A DNA stretch of 64,000 bases from an uncultured Collinsella sp. GTDB lineage: Bacteria > Actinomycetota > Coriobacteriia > Coriobacteriales > Coriobacteriaceae. Of this stretch, positions 16,884-24,983 are shown one piece after another. The notes below the pieces were generated by a model. The model was given only the letters and a program-made list of their open reading frames with translations, was not told the DNA's origin and ran no database searches. The DNA lies in NCBI GenBank assembly GCA_947507155.1, contig CANNOC010000008.1, positions 1-64,000 on the forward strand. The letters run 5' to 3'. The position numbers and the translations under genes are program-made. The number at the start of each line of letters is the position of its first letter. The stretch's first letter is position 1.

Positions 16884-17846
16884 ATGGGAAACATGACGGC
16901 GAATCAAAGGCTTGCAAGTCACATTAAAGCATGCGAACAGCAGATGAGCTGCGTGTACGCGCGCACGGCGGCGGAGGCAAAGCAGATTCAGCGGCGGGCG
17001 GAGGCGGGAAGTCTCGAAGCGGTCATGCCGGGGCTGTATGCGCGTCCGGAATACTGGTCCGAGCTCAAGTTTCGGCAGCGTTATCTGCATCGGGTGCGGG
17101 CGCTTGCGCAAAAGCACCCCGACTGGACATTTTGCTCCTATACGGCGGCTGTTATCTATGGCCTTTCGGTTTCGCATGCCAATTTGACGCACATCCATAT
17201 CGCCGCGATGCCGCCCCAATCGACGACGCCGGGCTCTCAGGTCATTCGTCATCGCTATGCTCGTCAAACACGGGCCACCCAGATGGATATCGCCGTAACC
17301 GATATCGATCAAACGATTACGGATTGCTTGGTCGATGCATCGTTTGTCGAGGGACTGATCATCGCGGATTCGGCGCTCCATGAGCAACTTTTGTCGAAGG
17401 AGCATCTCGTTGAGACTGTCGACAAGCTTGGCCTGAATCGTCGCGGTGTTGTGACGGCGCGCAGGGTTGCACGATGTGCCGATGGGCTGTCGGAAAGCGG
17501 CGGCGAGTCCAAGGCGCGTGCCCTGATGATCGAGCGCGGCTGGCAGACGCCGGAGTTGCAAGTTGAGCTGTTCGACCCGGTTGAGCCGGGACGACCGTAT
17601 CGCGTCGACTACTTGTGGCGCGTGGGCGACCGGCTGATTATCGGGGAGTTCGACGGATTTGTTAAAAGCGAGAAGGCGGCGGAGGAGGGCAAGCTCGCGA
17701 AGACGCAGTTCGATGAGCGCCAGCGCGAGTCGAGGCTTTCGCTGCTTGATAACTGCAAGATCGTGCGCTTGTGCTGGGATGATCTAAGGGATCCGACAAA
17801 GTTCGATCGCAAGCTCAAGGTCGCCGGCGTGCCGCGTGCGTGCTGA
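16884..17846 (+). CDS. AbiEi-like protein with DUF559/Vsr-like C-terminus
   Basis: The 320-residue protein's N-terminal half (about 20-150, with GSLEAVMPGLYARPEYW and SYTAAVIYGL) resembles the AbiEi-type antitoxin/regulator fold. The C-terminus (YRVDYLWRVGDRLIIGEFDG ... DNCKIVRLCWDDLRD) resembles the Vsr-like DUF559 nuclease fold, with candidate D and E in the VDYLW and GEFDG segments. GGGAGG precedes the ATG at 16884. No AbiEii toxin partner is next to it, so this is an orphan. Function is uncertain. Confidence 0.55.
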   Translation: MGNMTANQRLASHIKACEQQMSCVYARTAAEAKQIQRRAEAGSLEAVMPGLYARPEYWSELKFRQRYLHRVRALAQKHPDWTFCSYTAAVIYGLSVSHANLTHIHIAAMPPQSTTPGSQVIRHRYARQTRATQMDIAVTDIDQTITDCLVDASFVEGLIIADSALHEQLLSKEHLVETVDKLGLNRRGVVTARRVARCADGLSESGGESKARALMIERGWQTPELQVELFDPVEPGRPYRVDYLWRVGDRLIIGEFDGFVKSEKAAEEGKLAKTQFDERQRESRLSLLDNCKIVRLCWDDLRDPTKFDRKLKVAGVPRAC

Positions 17847-17922
17847 GGCAGTTGCAGAGCGTTTGGCTGCACAAGCGTGGAAAATCGGACGGACGAGCGT
17901 GGATTTTCGGACGCTTGTTGAA

Positions 17923-17988
17923 TGAGCGTGGATAATCTCCCGTTTTTAGCTCGCAAGGGGGCTCAAAGTGGGAGATTTTCCACGCTCA
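17923..17988. repeat. GAGCGTGG long-arm hairpin repeat, copy 3
   Basis: TGAGCGTGGATAATCTCCC (17923-17941) pairs with 17970-17988 with one mismatch. A fragment ACGAGCGTGGATTTTCGGAC lies at 17893-17912. It sits between convergent genes, so it could stop transcription from both sides. Confidence 0.85.
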
Positions 17989-18013
17989 TCTTGCGGGTGC
18001 GATACAGCGGCGG

Positions 18014-18610
18014 CTAGGCGCTGACGATGTGGGACAGCGGCAGGTCGTGCGCATCGGTGGGAACGTGGTCGACGCGTTGCTCGTCAAAGGCGATGCCGAC
18101 GATTAGGCATTCAGGTGCAACTGTGGGCAGGTAGCGGTCGTAGCAGCCGCCGCCGTAGCCTAGGCGCGCGCCGGTGCGGTCGAAAGCCACGAGCGGCACG
18201 ATAATCATGTCGAGCTCGGCGGCAGGCACGGTGGGGAAGCGGCTGCTGTCGACGTCCGTAGCCGCGAAGACCCGCGTGGGATGAGCAATATACGGGGCCT
18301 CGGACGCATCGCCGGCAGAGACTGCCCGCATGCACATGCGCTGGCCATAAGCCATGGCGTCTGTTGCCGAGAGCATGCACGGATAGGCCACGCGCCAGCC
18401 GCATTTGGCGGCCGCGGCGGCAAACGCGGCGGGGTCGACTTCGGAACCCATCGCGGCATAGACGGCAACGGTGCGTTGGCCCGCAGTGCCGCTGGACTCC
18501 ATCAGCTCAACAAGCCGCGCGCATACAACAGCAGACTTCGCTGCCCGAACATCCAAATCAATAGCATCGCGCCGAGCAATCACCGCCCGCCGCAACTCAG
18601 CCTTATCCAT
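18014..18610 (-). CDS. 5-formyltetrahydrofolate cyclo-ligase
   Basis: The 198-residue enzyme converts 5-formyl-THF to 5,10-methenyl-THF with ATP. Typical features are ELRRAVIARRDAI at the N-terminus, the VPLVAFDRTGARLGYGGGCYDRYL signature (about residues 140-163, with Y/G/G/Y contacts) and VGIAFDEQRVDHVPTD near the end. I chose the internal ATG at 18610 because the upstream in-frame ATG (18637) falls inside the 44-bp repeat. The gene appears monocistronic. Confidence 0.9.
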   Translation of the reverse strand: MDKAELRRAVIARRDAIDLDVRAAKSAVVCARLVELMESSGTAGQRTVAVYAAMGSEVDPAAFAAAAAKCGWRVAYPCMLSATDAMAYGQRMCMRAVSAGDASEAPYIAHPTRVFAATDVDSSRFPTVPAAELDMIIVPLVAFDRTGARLGYGGGCYDRYLPTVAPECLIVGIAFDEQRVDHVPTDAHDLPLSHIVSA

Positions 18611-18630
18611 TCCAGCCTCATCTCCCAAAT

Positions 18631-18674
18631 CTACCAAAAAGGGACAGGTTTATTTTGGCAGCTTTTATCTGGGC
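18631..18674 (-). repeat. 44-bp dispersed hairpin repeat, copy 3
   Basis: The reverse-orientation copy of the element at 6791 and 8925. It overlaps the upstream leader of the folate cyclo-ligase gene. Confidence 0.8.
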
Positions 18675-18756
18675 AAACGCGATATGAGCAGTAAAGCCAC
18701 TGCAAATATGCCTGCGAACTGCGCCCTTTGTGGTTGTTTGGGCCTAGGCGTTAATG

Positions 18757-19086
18757 CTATAACGCTGCAGCAATTGCTTCAGTCACAAACTTATTGAGTG
18801 ACTCACCCTTCTTTGCCGCTGCCAGCGCTGCTTGCTTATGAAGCTCGGAACCCGTTCTTACGTTGAACGAGCCCTTAAAAGCCCGCTCGGGTTCCTTGCC
18901 TTTCTCGGCGCAAAACTCAAGGTAATCGTCAACGGCGTCGTGGAAGCATTGCTCCACTTCTTTAACCGTGGAGCCTTCAAATACGATTGCGTCCCTAATG
19001 CCGGTGACCATACCTGTTAGCACATGCTGTTCGGCATCGAACTCGACTGGGGCGAAATAGCCCTTGTATGCCAAAACGTTACTCAT
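18757..19086 (-). CDS. hicB: HicB-family antitoxin
   Basis: The 109-residue protein has an N-terminal degraded RNase H-like HicB fold (YKGYFAPVEFDAEQHVLTGMV) and a C-terminal ribbon-helix-helix segment (FNVRTGSELHKQAALAAAKK ... LNKFVTEAI). It would neutralise HicA and bind its own promoter. The ATG at 19086 has GGAGG 5 bases upstream and overlaps hicA by 8 bases, so the pair is translationally coupled. Confidence 0.88.
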   Translation of the reverse strand: MSNVLAYKGYFAPVEFDAEQHVLTGMVTGIRDAIVFEGSTVKEVEQCFHDAVDDYLEFCAEKGKEPERAFKGSFNVRTGSELHKQAALAAAKKGESLNKFVTEAIAAAL

Positions 19087-19342
19087 GACTACCTCCGACA
19101 TCTTGCAGAAATCGAACGATGTTTCGAATGGTCCCCGCTGTCAATTCGTCAGATGGATGTGGCGCGTGCATTACGAACATCCTGCCGTCCGATGGCCTGT
19201 AGAAGCGAATGCGCGATCCGGACGTCTTGCCTTTGTTGTCCATTTCAAAGCCATATGAAGCCATGACTTTTAAAAAATCGGTATACCGATACGTCGAAGG
19301 GCAGCTAAGCAGTTGGGCGATGAGTTTATCGGTCCGCGTCAT
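19079..19342 (-). CDS. hicA: HicA-family mRNA interferase toxin
   Basis: The 87-residue protein has a double-stranded-RNA-binding-like fold. It shows KTSGSRIRFYRP in the position of the classical GSHHxF motif and MHAPHPSDEL, as in the HicA subgroup where the histidine lies in a HxPHP motif. It is expected to cleave mRNA when HicB is depleted. It is encoded first in the pair, the usual order, with an AT-rich palindromic promoter region upstream. Confidence 0.85.
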   Translation of the reverse strand: MTRTDKLIAQLLSCPSTYRYTDFLKVMASYGFEMDNKGKTSGSRIRFYRPSDGRMFVMHAPHPSDELTAGTIRNIVRFLQDVGGSHE

Positions 19343-19356
19343 CCCGCCTCACATTC

Positions 19357-19377
19357 TGCAACTATATCCTAGTTGCA
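19357..19377. promoter_or_regulatory. candidate HicB operator
   Basis: TGCAACTA-TATCC-TAGTTGCA is a perfect 8-bp inverted repeat 15 bases upstream of hicA, overlapping a minus-strand TATAGT -10-like hexamer. Autorepression by the RHH domain of HicB is the likely use. Confidence 0.5.
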
Positions 19378-19440
19378 ATTTAAGTCCGATGCAAGCACCC
19401 CTACTATAGAACATGTGTACGGATAGAACAAGTGTTCGAA

Positions 19441-19478
19441 CCACCACAAAGGTGCCTGTCCCCTTTGCGGTGGTTTTT
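19441..19478. terminator. hairpin with T-run
   Basis: CCACCACAAAGG pairs with CCTTTGCGGTGG (one mismatch) and is followed by TTTTT on the plus strand. No plus-strand gene ends near here, so its origin is unclear. The inner CCTGTCCC resembles the 44-bp repeat family. Confidence 0.5.
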
Positions 19479-19503
19479 GCTGAAGGGCGGATGTCTGCGG
19501 CGG

Positions 19504-19566
19504 TTTGTCTCGATCTGTAACAGTAACTCGACATAAATGGGCCTAGCTGTTACAGATCGAGACAAA
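19504..19566. repeat. 20-bp-arm inverted repeat
   Basis: TTTGTCTCGATCTGTAACAG (19504-19523) pairs perfectly with 19547-19566 around a 23-base loop. The architecture matches the GAGCGTGG hairpins but the sequence is unrelated. Confidence 0.85.
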
Positions 19567-19622
19567 ACTGGTGGGACGGGGCGGGCCGAAGTCGGGCCGC
19601 CTGCCCGGTCCGCGGCAAAAGA

Positions 19623-19661
19623 AAAGGTAGATTTTTAGGCATGTCCCAAAAATCTACCTTT
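19623..19661 (-). terminator. 14-bp hairpin at the end of the M16 protease gene
   Basis: AAAGGTAGATTTTT pairs perfectly with AAAAATCTACCTTT around an 11-base loop, 6 bases after the protease stop codon on the minus strand. The T-run is inside the stem, so termination is probable rather than certain. Confidence 0.6.
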
Positions 19662-19666
19662 GTGCG

Positions 19667-22600
19667 TTAGGCCAGCAGGTCGATGACGTTAAAGCCGGCG
19701 TTGCTCTTGGCGATGACGTCTCGGCCGCCAAAGACACAGGTTGGCGACTCGGCTGCGATGCGCGTCACGTCGGCACCGAGCGAGCGAAGCTCACCGGGCG
19801 TGGCGGCGAGCATCTGGGTGCGGCGCTCCTCGCGTGCATGCGGATCGAGCCCGGCCAGGTAGGTCGTGTTGCGGCGTTTGGTGAGCGCGTACGGCTTCAC
19901 TGGCGCGTCCATGCCGCTCACGCAGCTCACGATAAAGCCCTCAAAGGAGGCCTCGTCGGGCTCAAAGCTGCCGAGCCATTCGCCTGCGCGCGCAACGCGC
20001 TCAATCGAGGGGTCGATTGCCGGGTCGCGGTAGGTGTAGAACGCCGTCTGACGCTCGCCTGCCGCGCGGAATCCGCAGCCGTACGCGCCGCCCTTCACGC
20101 GGATCTCGTTCCACAGATAGTCGTAGGAGAGCGCGTTGGCGGCAACCGCCCAGGCGCCCGTCACGTCGATGCCCAGGCGACGCGGGTCGCACGCGCTTGC
20201 CGCAAAGCAGATGTCGCTGGGGATGACAAAGGCCTCGTGGCGGTCGCGCGGCGTCGGCACCACGAGCGCGTCGCGGCCGGCATCGCCGCCGTCGCCAGCG
20301 CCCAGCCCCAGGTCGCCCGCAGCATCCCAGTACGCGTCAAAGTCCTCGTCACTGCCGGTAAAGCTCGCCATGCAGCCATCGGCCACAAAGATGCGGTCTG
20401 CCAGCTCGGCAAGCTTGGCACGCAGACCGTCCAGGCGCTCGTCAAAGTGGTCGAGCAGGTCGCGCAAGAACAGGTAGAAGTCCACGCCCGAAAGCTGCTC
20501 GCGCACCACAGCCGAAGGCGAGCTGTAGCTCATCGCGCGACCGAGCGCCGCCGAGTGTCCGTTGTTGATAAAGCCCTGCTCAAGCCCAATGCGAATCTGC
20601 GTGAGCACGTCGCGCACGCGGTCGGCGTCGGCATCGAGCAAAAGCGTGCTCGACCACACCTCGCGCGGCAGGCTCGCTAGCGCATCGATCTTCTCGGACA
20701 GGGCGCCGGCGCTCACCAGCAGGTAGGGGCGCACACCGTCCACGTCGGGCTGGGTCATGACCTCGGTCGTAAAGCTCAAAAAGCCCAGCTTGCCGGCGAG
20801 CAAGTTGTCGAGCTCCTCGGCCGAGTGCTCGCTCGTGGGCAGCTGTTTGAGCAGACGGCAGAGCAGTGTCACATAGGGCAGGTCCTCAAACGCGACGCGG
20901 CTCAGGTCGAAATACTGCATGGCGTAGGCCAGGCGGTTGGTGGGGATGCCGTGGCGCAGGCAGGGGATGGGAGCAGTGGTGTCCACGACCAGCGGCGGCT
21001 CGGGGCGCGCCTCGCCAATGTCGGACACGCGCAGACGCGGCAGCGTGGCCTTGGCCTCGGGCGTGTCCTCGGCCTCCTGCGCGGCACGCAGCGCGGCCGT
21101 GCGCTCGACCACGTCGGCCAGCTCGGCATCGGTCATGGCGTCGCGCTTGGCAGCCAGCTCGGCAGCTTCGGCGCTCTCTGCGCCCTCGGCGGCGTCCACC
21201 GGCACCAGCTCGACCAGCGCCATGTGGTCGTTCTCCAGCACGAGCTCGCGCAGCAGGTCCTCAAAATAGCTGCCGTCCAGCTCGCCGCGCAGCTCCTCGT
21301 ACACCGGGCCGTACTTGAGCGCCAGCGTCGCAGCGTCGTCATCGTAGAGCCAGGTGCTCAGCGCGTCGCACGCAATGGCCACGCCGTCGGCGATACCGTA
21401 GTCGCGCTGGCGCAGATCGTACTCGTTGCTGCTGATGATAGCTTCCAGGCGCTCGCGCGGAACGCCGTGCTCGCACAGGTCGCGGCAGGCATCCTGGAAC
21501 ACGCGGCGCAGCTCGCGCGCCACGCCGGGCTGTGCGTTTTGCAGCATGATGAGCTCGTAGGGCTGCAGGCTCTCGGCCGCGGTGTAGCTCACCACGTTGC
21601 CGCCCAGGCCGGCGGCCAGAATGGCCTTCTTAACTGGCGCTTCGTTGGAGCCCAGCAGTGCCTCGAACAGGATATCCGCCGCGATCGTGCGCTTGCGGTC
21701 GAGCGCGCTGCCCAGCACAAGGCCCAGGCCCACCAGGGCGTTCTCGGGCGTGGTGGCCATCTCGACGCGCTTATACTCGCAGGTCACGGGCGCCTGCACG
21801 CCCAGCGGATTGGGCGCCAGCGTGGACGGGTCCTCGCCGGCGGCGACGGCAGCGTCCATGCGGCGGCTCGCGGCACTCGGCTGCGACAGATAACGCTCGT
21901 CCAAAAAGGCCAGTGCGCGGTCCACATCTAGGTCGCCGTAGAGCGTTATATAAGAGTTGGAAGGATTGTAGTGGCGTGCGTGCGTGTCCAGGAACTGCTC
22001 GTAGGTGAGCGCGGGAATCGCGCGCGGGTCGCCGCCGCTCTCGTGCGCATAGGCGGTGTCGGGATAGAGCGCGGCGTTGACGGCGTCGTCCAGCACGCTC
22101 ATGGGGTCGGACAGTGCGCCCTTCATCTCATTGAACACCACGCCGTTATAGCGCAGCGTGCCCTCGCGCAGGCTCGCGGAGCTGCCGTCGCTCTCGCCCT
22201 CGACGCTCTCCGGCAGGTCCAGCTCGTAGTGCCAGCCCTCCTGCTCAAAAATGGTGGGCTTGGTATAGATGGCCGGGTTGAACACCGCGTCCAGGTACAC
22301 GTCCATCAGGTTGTACAGATCCTGCTCGTTGGTGGTGGCAACGGGGTAGATGGTCTTGTCGGGGTAGGTCATGGCGTTGAGGAACGTCTGCATGGAGCTC
22401 TTGATCAGGTCGACAAACGGCTCCTTGACGGGGAACTTGGCCGATCCGCACAGCACCGAGTGCTCAAGAATATGGAACACGCCGGTGGAATCGGCCGGCG
22501 GCGTCTTAAAGCCAATGGCAAAGGCCTTGTTCTCATCGTCGCACGCCAGGTGCAGCAGGCGAGCGCCCGAGGCAGTGTGGCGCAGCACGTAGGCGTCCGA

Positions 22601-22711
22601 ATCAAGCTCGGGCACGGTTTCGCAGCGCTCGACGGCAAAGCCGTGGCAGGTGGTACCGGGTACCAGCAGCGCGGCAGCAGCGGCGCGCGGGTCGGTTGAG
22701 GTAGTGGGCAT
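19667..22711 (-). CDS. M16C-family zinc metalloprotease (PreP/Cym1-like)
   Basis: The 1014-residue protein is the full length expected for the two-half clamshell proteases of the presequence-protease group. The inverted zinc motif HxxEH is H80-I-L-E83-H84 in FHILEHSVLCGS, followed by the conserved KFPVKEPF and MNAMTYPDKTIYP regions. These enzymes degrade short unfolded peptides in the cytoplasm. The ATG at 22711 has AAAGGAG upstream; earlier in-frame codons lack one. It is monocistronic. Confidence 0.92.
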   Translation of the reverse strand: MPTTSTDPRAAAAALLVPGTTCHGFAVERCETVPELDSDAYVLRHTASGARLLHLACDDENKAFAIGFKTPPADSTGVFHILEHSVLCGSAKFPVKEPFVDLIKSSMQTFLNAMTYPDKTIYPVATTNEQDLYNLMDVYLDAVFNPAIYTKPTIFEQEGWHYELDLPESVEGESDGSSASLREGTLRYNGVVFNEMKGALSDPMSVLDDAVNAALYPDTAYAHESGGDPRAIPALTYEQFLDTHARHYNPSNSYITLYGDLDVDRALAFLDERYLSQPSAASRRMDAAVAAGEDPSTLAPNPLGVQAPVTCEYKRVEMATTPENALVGLGLVLGSALDRKRTIAADILFEALLGSNEAPVKKAILAAGLGGNVVSYTAAESLQPYELIMLQNAQPGVARELRRVFQDACRDLCEHGVPRERLEAIISSNEYDLRQRDYGIADGVAIACDALSTWLYDDDAATLALKYGPVYEELRGELDGSYFEDLLRELVLENDHMALVELVPVDAAEGAESAEAAELAAKRDAMTDAELADVVERTAALRAAQEAEDTPEAKATLPRLRVSDIGEARPEPPLVVDTTAPIPCLRHGIPTNRLAYAMQYFDLSRVAFEDLPYVTLLCRLLKQLPTSEHSAEELDNLLAGKLGFLSFTTEVMTQPDVDGVRPYLLVSAGALSEKIDALASLPREVWSSTLLLDADADRVRDVLTQIRIGLEQGFINNGHSAALGRAMSYSSPSAVVREQLSGVDFYLFLRDLLDHFDERLDGLRAKLAELADRIFVADGCMASFTGSDEDFDAYWDAAGDLGLGAGDGGDAGRDALVVPTPRDRHEAFVIPSDICFAASACDPRRLGIDVTGAWAVAANALSYDYLWNEIRVKGGAYGCGFRAAGERQTAFYTYRDPAIDPSIERVARAGEWLGSFEPDEASFEGFIVSCVSGMDAPVKPYALTKRRNTTYLAGLDPHAREERRTQMLAATPGELRSLGADVTRIAAESPTCVFGGRDVIAKSNAGFNVIDLLA

Positions 22712-22901
22712 ATGCAGTCTCCTTTGACGCCCCAACGGGGGCGAATCGAGTCGAATCCCCGAGAGTATACCCATATGGGGCCGCGGCTCTGCGGCGAACT
22801 GAAGACGATGTGGGTGGACTAGCCTAACTAGGTTGATAACGAATGCCGCGGTTAGCCGCTGCACCCCGCTAAAGTGAAATAACACCCCGTTTACCGAACC
22901 A

Positions 22902-22926
22902 TTTAGGAAATATATGGACTCCTAAA
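22902..22926. promoter_or_regulatory. inverted repeat before GntR regulator 3
   Basis: TTTAGGA-N11-TCCTAAA lies 57 bases before the gene, with a TACAAT -10-like hexamer at 22936-22941 just downstream. An autoregulatory site is possible. The rest of the 271-bp gap shows nothing I recognise. Confidence 0.35.
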
Positions 22927-22982
22927 AAGTTCTAATACAATATAAGTCATCTATCTATAAACTGCTGATTCCTTGCAAAGGT

Positions 22983-23696
22983 ATGGTTGATATGGTTGAA
23001 GCAAATAGCGTTATCCCCCTGTACAAACAGATTGTCCGTGCGCTCTCTGATTCGATCGCCAACGGCACGTACCGCCCGGGAGATAAGCTCCCGACCGAGG
23101 CGGAGCTCATCGAGCAATTTGGCGTGAGCCGAATAACGGTTCGCTCCGCAATTAAAGAAATGGAAGATGCTGGGCTTGTTGAGAGGGCCCGCGGCAAGGG
23201 CACGTTCGTTTCGTCGGACACACAGATGTATGCCGCGGACGACCGTGAGAGCTTTACCCATTCGTGCCAGCTTGCGGGCAAGCAGGCGTCTACCAGGGTT
23301 CTCGCAATGGGCTGGGACTTCCCAAGCCTGCGAGACGCGAAGTTCCTGGGTGTAGACGATACCCAAAAGGTATTACGTAGTCGTCGTCTGCGCCTTGTGG
23401 ATGACAAGCCCACGATGCTGGAAACCAATAGCTATTCCGCTGCGCTTTCTTTTTTGGAGCATGAGTCCCTCGAGGATTCGCTGATGGCGGTACTCGATCG
23501 CCAGGGGATCAAGATGGGCCCCAACACGCGTACGCTCGAGGTCTGCTATGCGAGCGAGCTCGAGGCGGCATACCTTAACGTGGAGCTGGACTCCCCGCTG
23601 CTTCTGTTTGTCGATAGACGTTATGCACCAAGCGGCGAGCCACTCTTTATCTCTCGTCAGGTGTATTGCACCGAGCGACTGAAGTTCTATTTGTAA
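22983..23696 (+). CDS. GntR-family regulator, HutC/UTRA type (3)
   Basis: The 237-residue protein has a winged HTH (residues 11-78, with LIEQFGVSRITVRSAIKEME and ARGKGTFVSS) and a UTRA domain ending SRQVYCTERLKFYL. It starts at ATG 22983, or at ATG 22992, which is better spaced from AAAGG. It lies directly upstream of PTS locus 2 on the same strand and is the likely local regulator of it. Confidence 0.88.
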   Translation: MVDMVEANSVIPLYKQIVRALSDSIANGTYRPGDKLPTEAELIEQFGVSRITVRSAIKEMEDAGLVERARGKGTFVSSDTQMYAADDRESFTHSCQLAGKQASTRVLAMGWDFPSLRDAKFLGVDDTQKVLRSRRLRLVDDKPTMLETNSYSAALSFLEHESLEDSLMAVLDRQGIKMGPNTRTLEVCYASELEAAYLNVELDSPLLLFVDRRYAPSGEPLFISRQVYCTERLKFYL

Positions 23697-23808
23697 ATTA
23701 GAGATAGATTAGTCTATTTACCGACCAATTGTTACCGTTCGCGGATTTGGAAAATAGACACACCGCGCAGGGGCAGATTGCTAATATACTTTGTTATGAC
23801 AATATAGT

Positions 23809-23817
23809 ACGTCTTAT
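23809..23817. promoter_or_regulatory. ACGTCTTAT motif upstream of PTS locus 2
   Basis: The same 9-bp core occurs in reverse orientation at 2865-2873 before PTS operon 1. It lies 15 bases upstream of the EIIA start. Confidence 0.4.
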
Positions 23818-23832
23818 TGATATTGGAGAACT

Positions 23833-24252
23833 ATGAATAAGATATTGCTAGCGAGTCATGGTTATCTCGCCCAAGGTATGAAGAGCTCTCTCGAGATCCT
23901 GATGGGCGCCAACGACCGAATCGAGTGTCTGTGCGCCTATATCGATGACGACACGAGGGATGTCGCAGCGCTTATCGATGCTTGGATGGAGACGAGGGAC
24001 CCTGCCGACTCTTGGTTTGTCGTGACTGACATCTTTGGCGGCTCTGTAAACAACGAATTCATTCAGAGGCAGACTGCCGGATCGTTTACATTGATCACCG
24101 GAATGAACTTGCCGCTGCTGGTGGAAATGGTTACACAGCTGGACTCCCTGGATGCGGACAAGGCCAAAGCCGCGGTCGAGGGGTCGCGTTCATTTATTCA
24201 GCTTTGCGAGGCGGCGGATATGCTCGCCGATGTCGAAGAAGAAGAGTTCTAG
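23833..24252 (+). CDS. PTS mannose-family EIIA component
   Basis: The 139-residue single-domain EIIA has phosphoacceptor H9 in LASHGY and the conserved VVTDIFGGSVNNEF segment. It transfers phosphate from HPr to the EIIB encoded next. Compared with the fused EIIAB of operon 1 it has the same N-terminal domain without the linker. Confidence 0.92.
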   Translation: MNKILLASHGYLAQGMKSSLEILMGANDRIECLCAYIDDDTRDVAALIDAWMETRDPADSWFVVTDIFGGSVNNEFIQRQTAGSFTLITGMNLPLLVEMVTQLDSLDADKAKAAVEGSRSFIQLCEAADMLADVEEEEF

Positions 24253-24314
24253 CTCGAGCTTCAACGAATAATTCAACCCTGTCATTACCTTTATTACGTG
24301 CGGAGATGATTACG

Positions 24315-24788
24315 ATGATTAAGCTTACGAGGGTCGATTACCGATTGATTCACGGCCAGGTCGCCATGTCTTGGACGCATGCGCTGGATGTCGATTGCAT
24401 CCTGTGTGCCAGCGACGCCGTGGCAAAAGACGACATGAGAAAAGCCGCTTTGAGGCTCGCCCGCCCCAGCGGCGTTAAACTCGTCATCAAGGATGTTGAC
24501 GCTGCTATCGAGGCGCTCAACAGCGGCGTCACCGACAAGTATTCGCTGTTTATCATTGTCGAGACGATCGAGGATGCCTATCGCCTTGCTAAGGGTTGCA
24601 AAGACATCAAGGAGATCAATTTGGGCGGAACTCGAAAGTCTCCCGAGACCACGCTTCATCCGACCCCCGCGATCTTTGCGACCGAAACCGATGCCGAGCA
24701 TATCCAAGAGCTTGTCAACGATGGCGTGGTTATCGAAATCCGTCAGGTTCCCAATGACTCAAAGGTACTTGCCAAGGACGTTTTCTAG
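24315..24788 (+). CDS. PTS mannose/sorbose-family EIIB component
   Basis: The 157-residue protein has phosphohistidine H13 in DYRLIHGQV. The ATG at 24315 is chosen because GGAG at 24302-24305 is too close to the ATG at 24306. It is followed by a strong terminator that separates it from the rest of the locus. Confidence 0.92.
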   Translation: MIKLTRVDYRLIHGQVAMSWTHALDVDCILCASDAVAKDDMRKAALRLARPSGVKLVIKDVDAAIEALNSGVTDKYSLFIIVETIEDAYRLAKGCKDIKEINLGGTRKSPETTLHPTPAIFATETDAEHIQELVNDGVVIEIRQVPNDSKVLAKDVF

Positions 24789-24838
24789 CTGGAAACATGC
24801 CATTGTCTAGCATTTATTAACTAGGTCCTCCTTTCTTT

Positions 24839-24871
24839 AGCCCGTCGATCATTTGATTGGCGGGCTTTTTA
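24839..24871 (+). terminator. terminator inside PTS locus 2
   Basis: A 13-bp stem (two G-T pairs) from AGCCCG to CGGGCT with a TT loop is followed by TTTTT. It separates EIIA-EIIB from SIS-EIIC-EIID. Confidence 0.9.
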
Positions 24872-24905
24872 TTAAAGAAAAATCAAAAAAAATCTGAAAT
24901 AGTTC

Positions 24906-24939
24906 TTGCATAGTTAGTTATATAAAGTATTATAACGTC
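24906..24939 (+). promoter_or_regulatory. promoter with overlapping ATAACGTC motif
   Basis: TTGCAT (24906-24911), 16 bases, then TATTAT (24928-24933) is a plausible promoter for the SIS gene. ATAACGTC (24932-24939) overlaps the -10 end and matches the motif at 2869-2876. Confidence 0.45.
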
Positions 24940-24983
24940 ATGGGATGAATGAAGGGTTCATCCAAGTGAGTTAGGAGTAAGGG

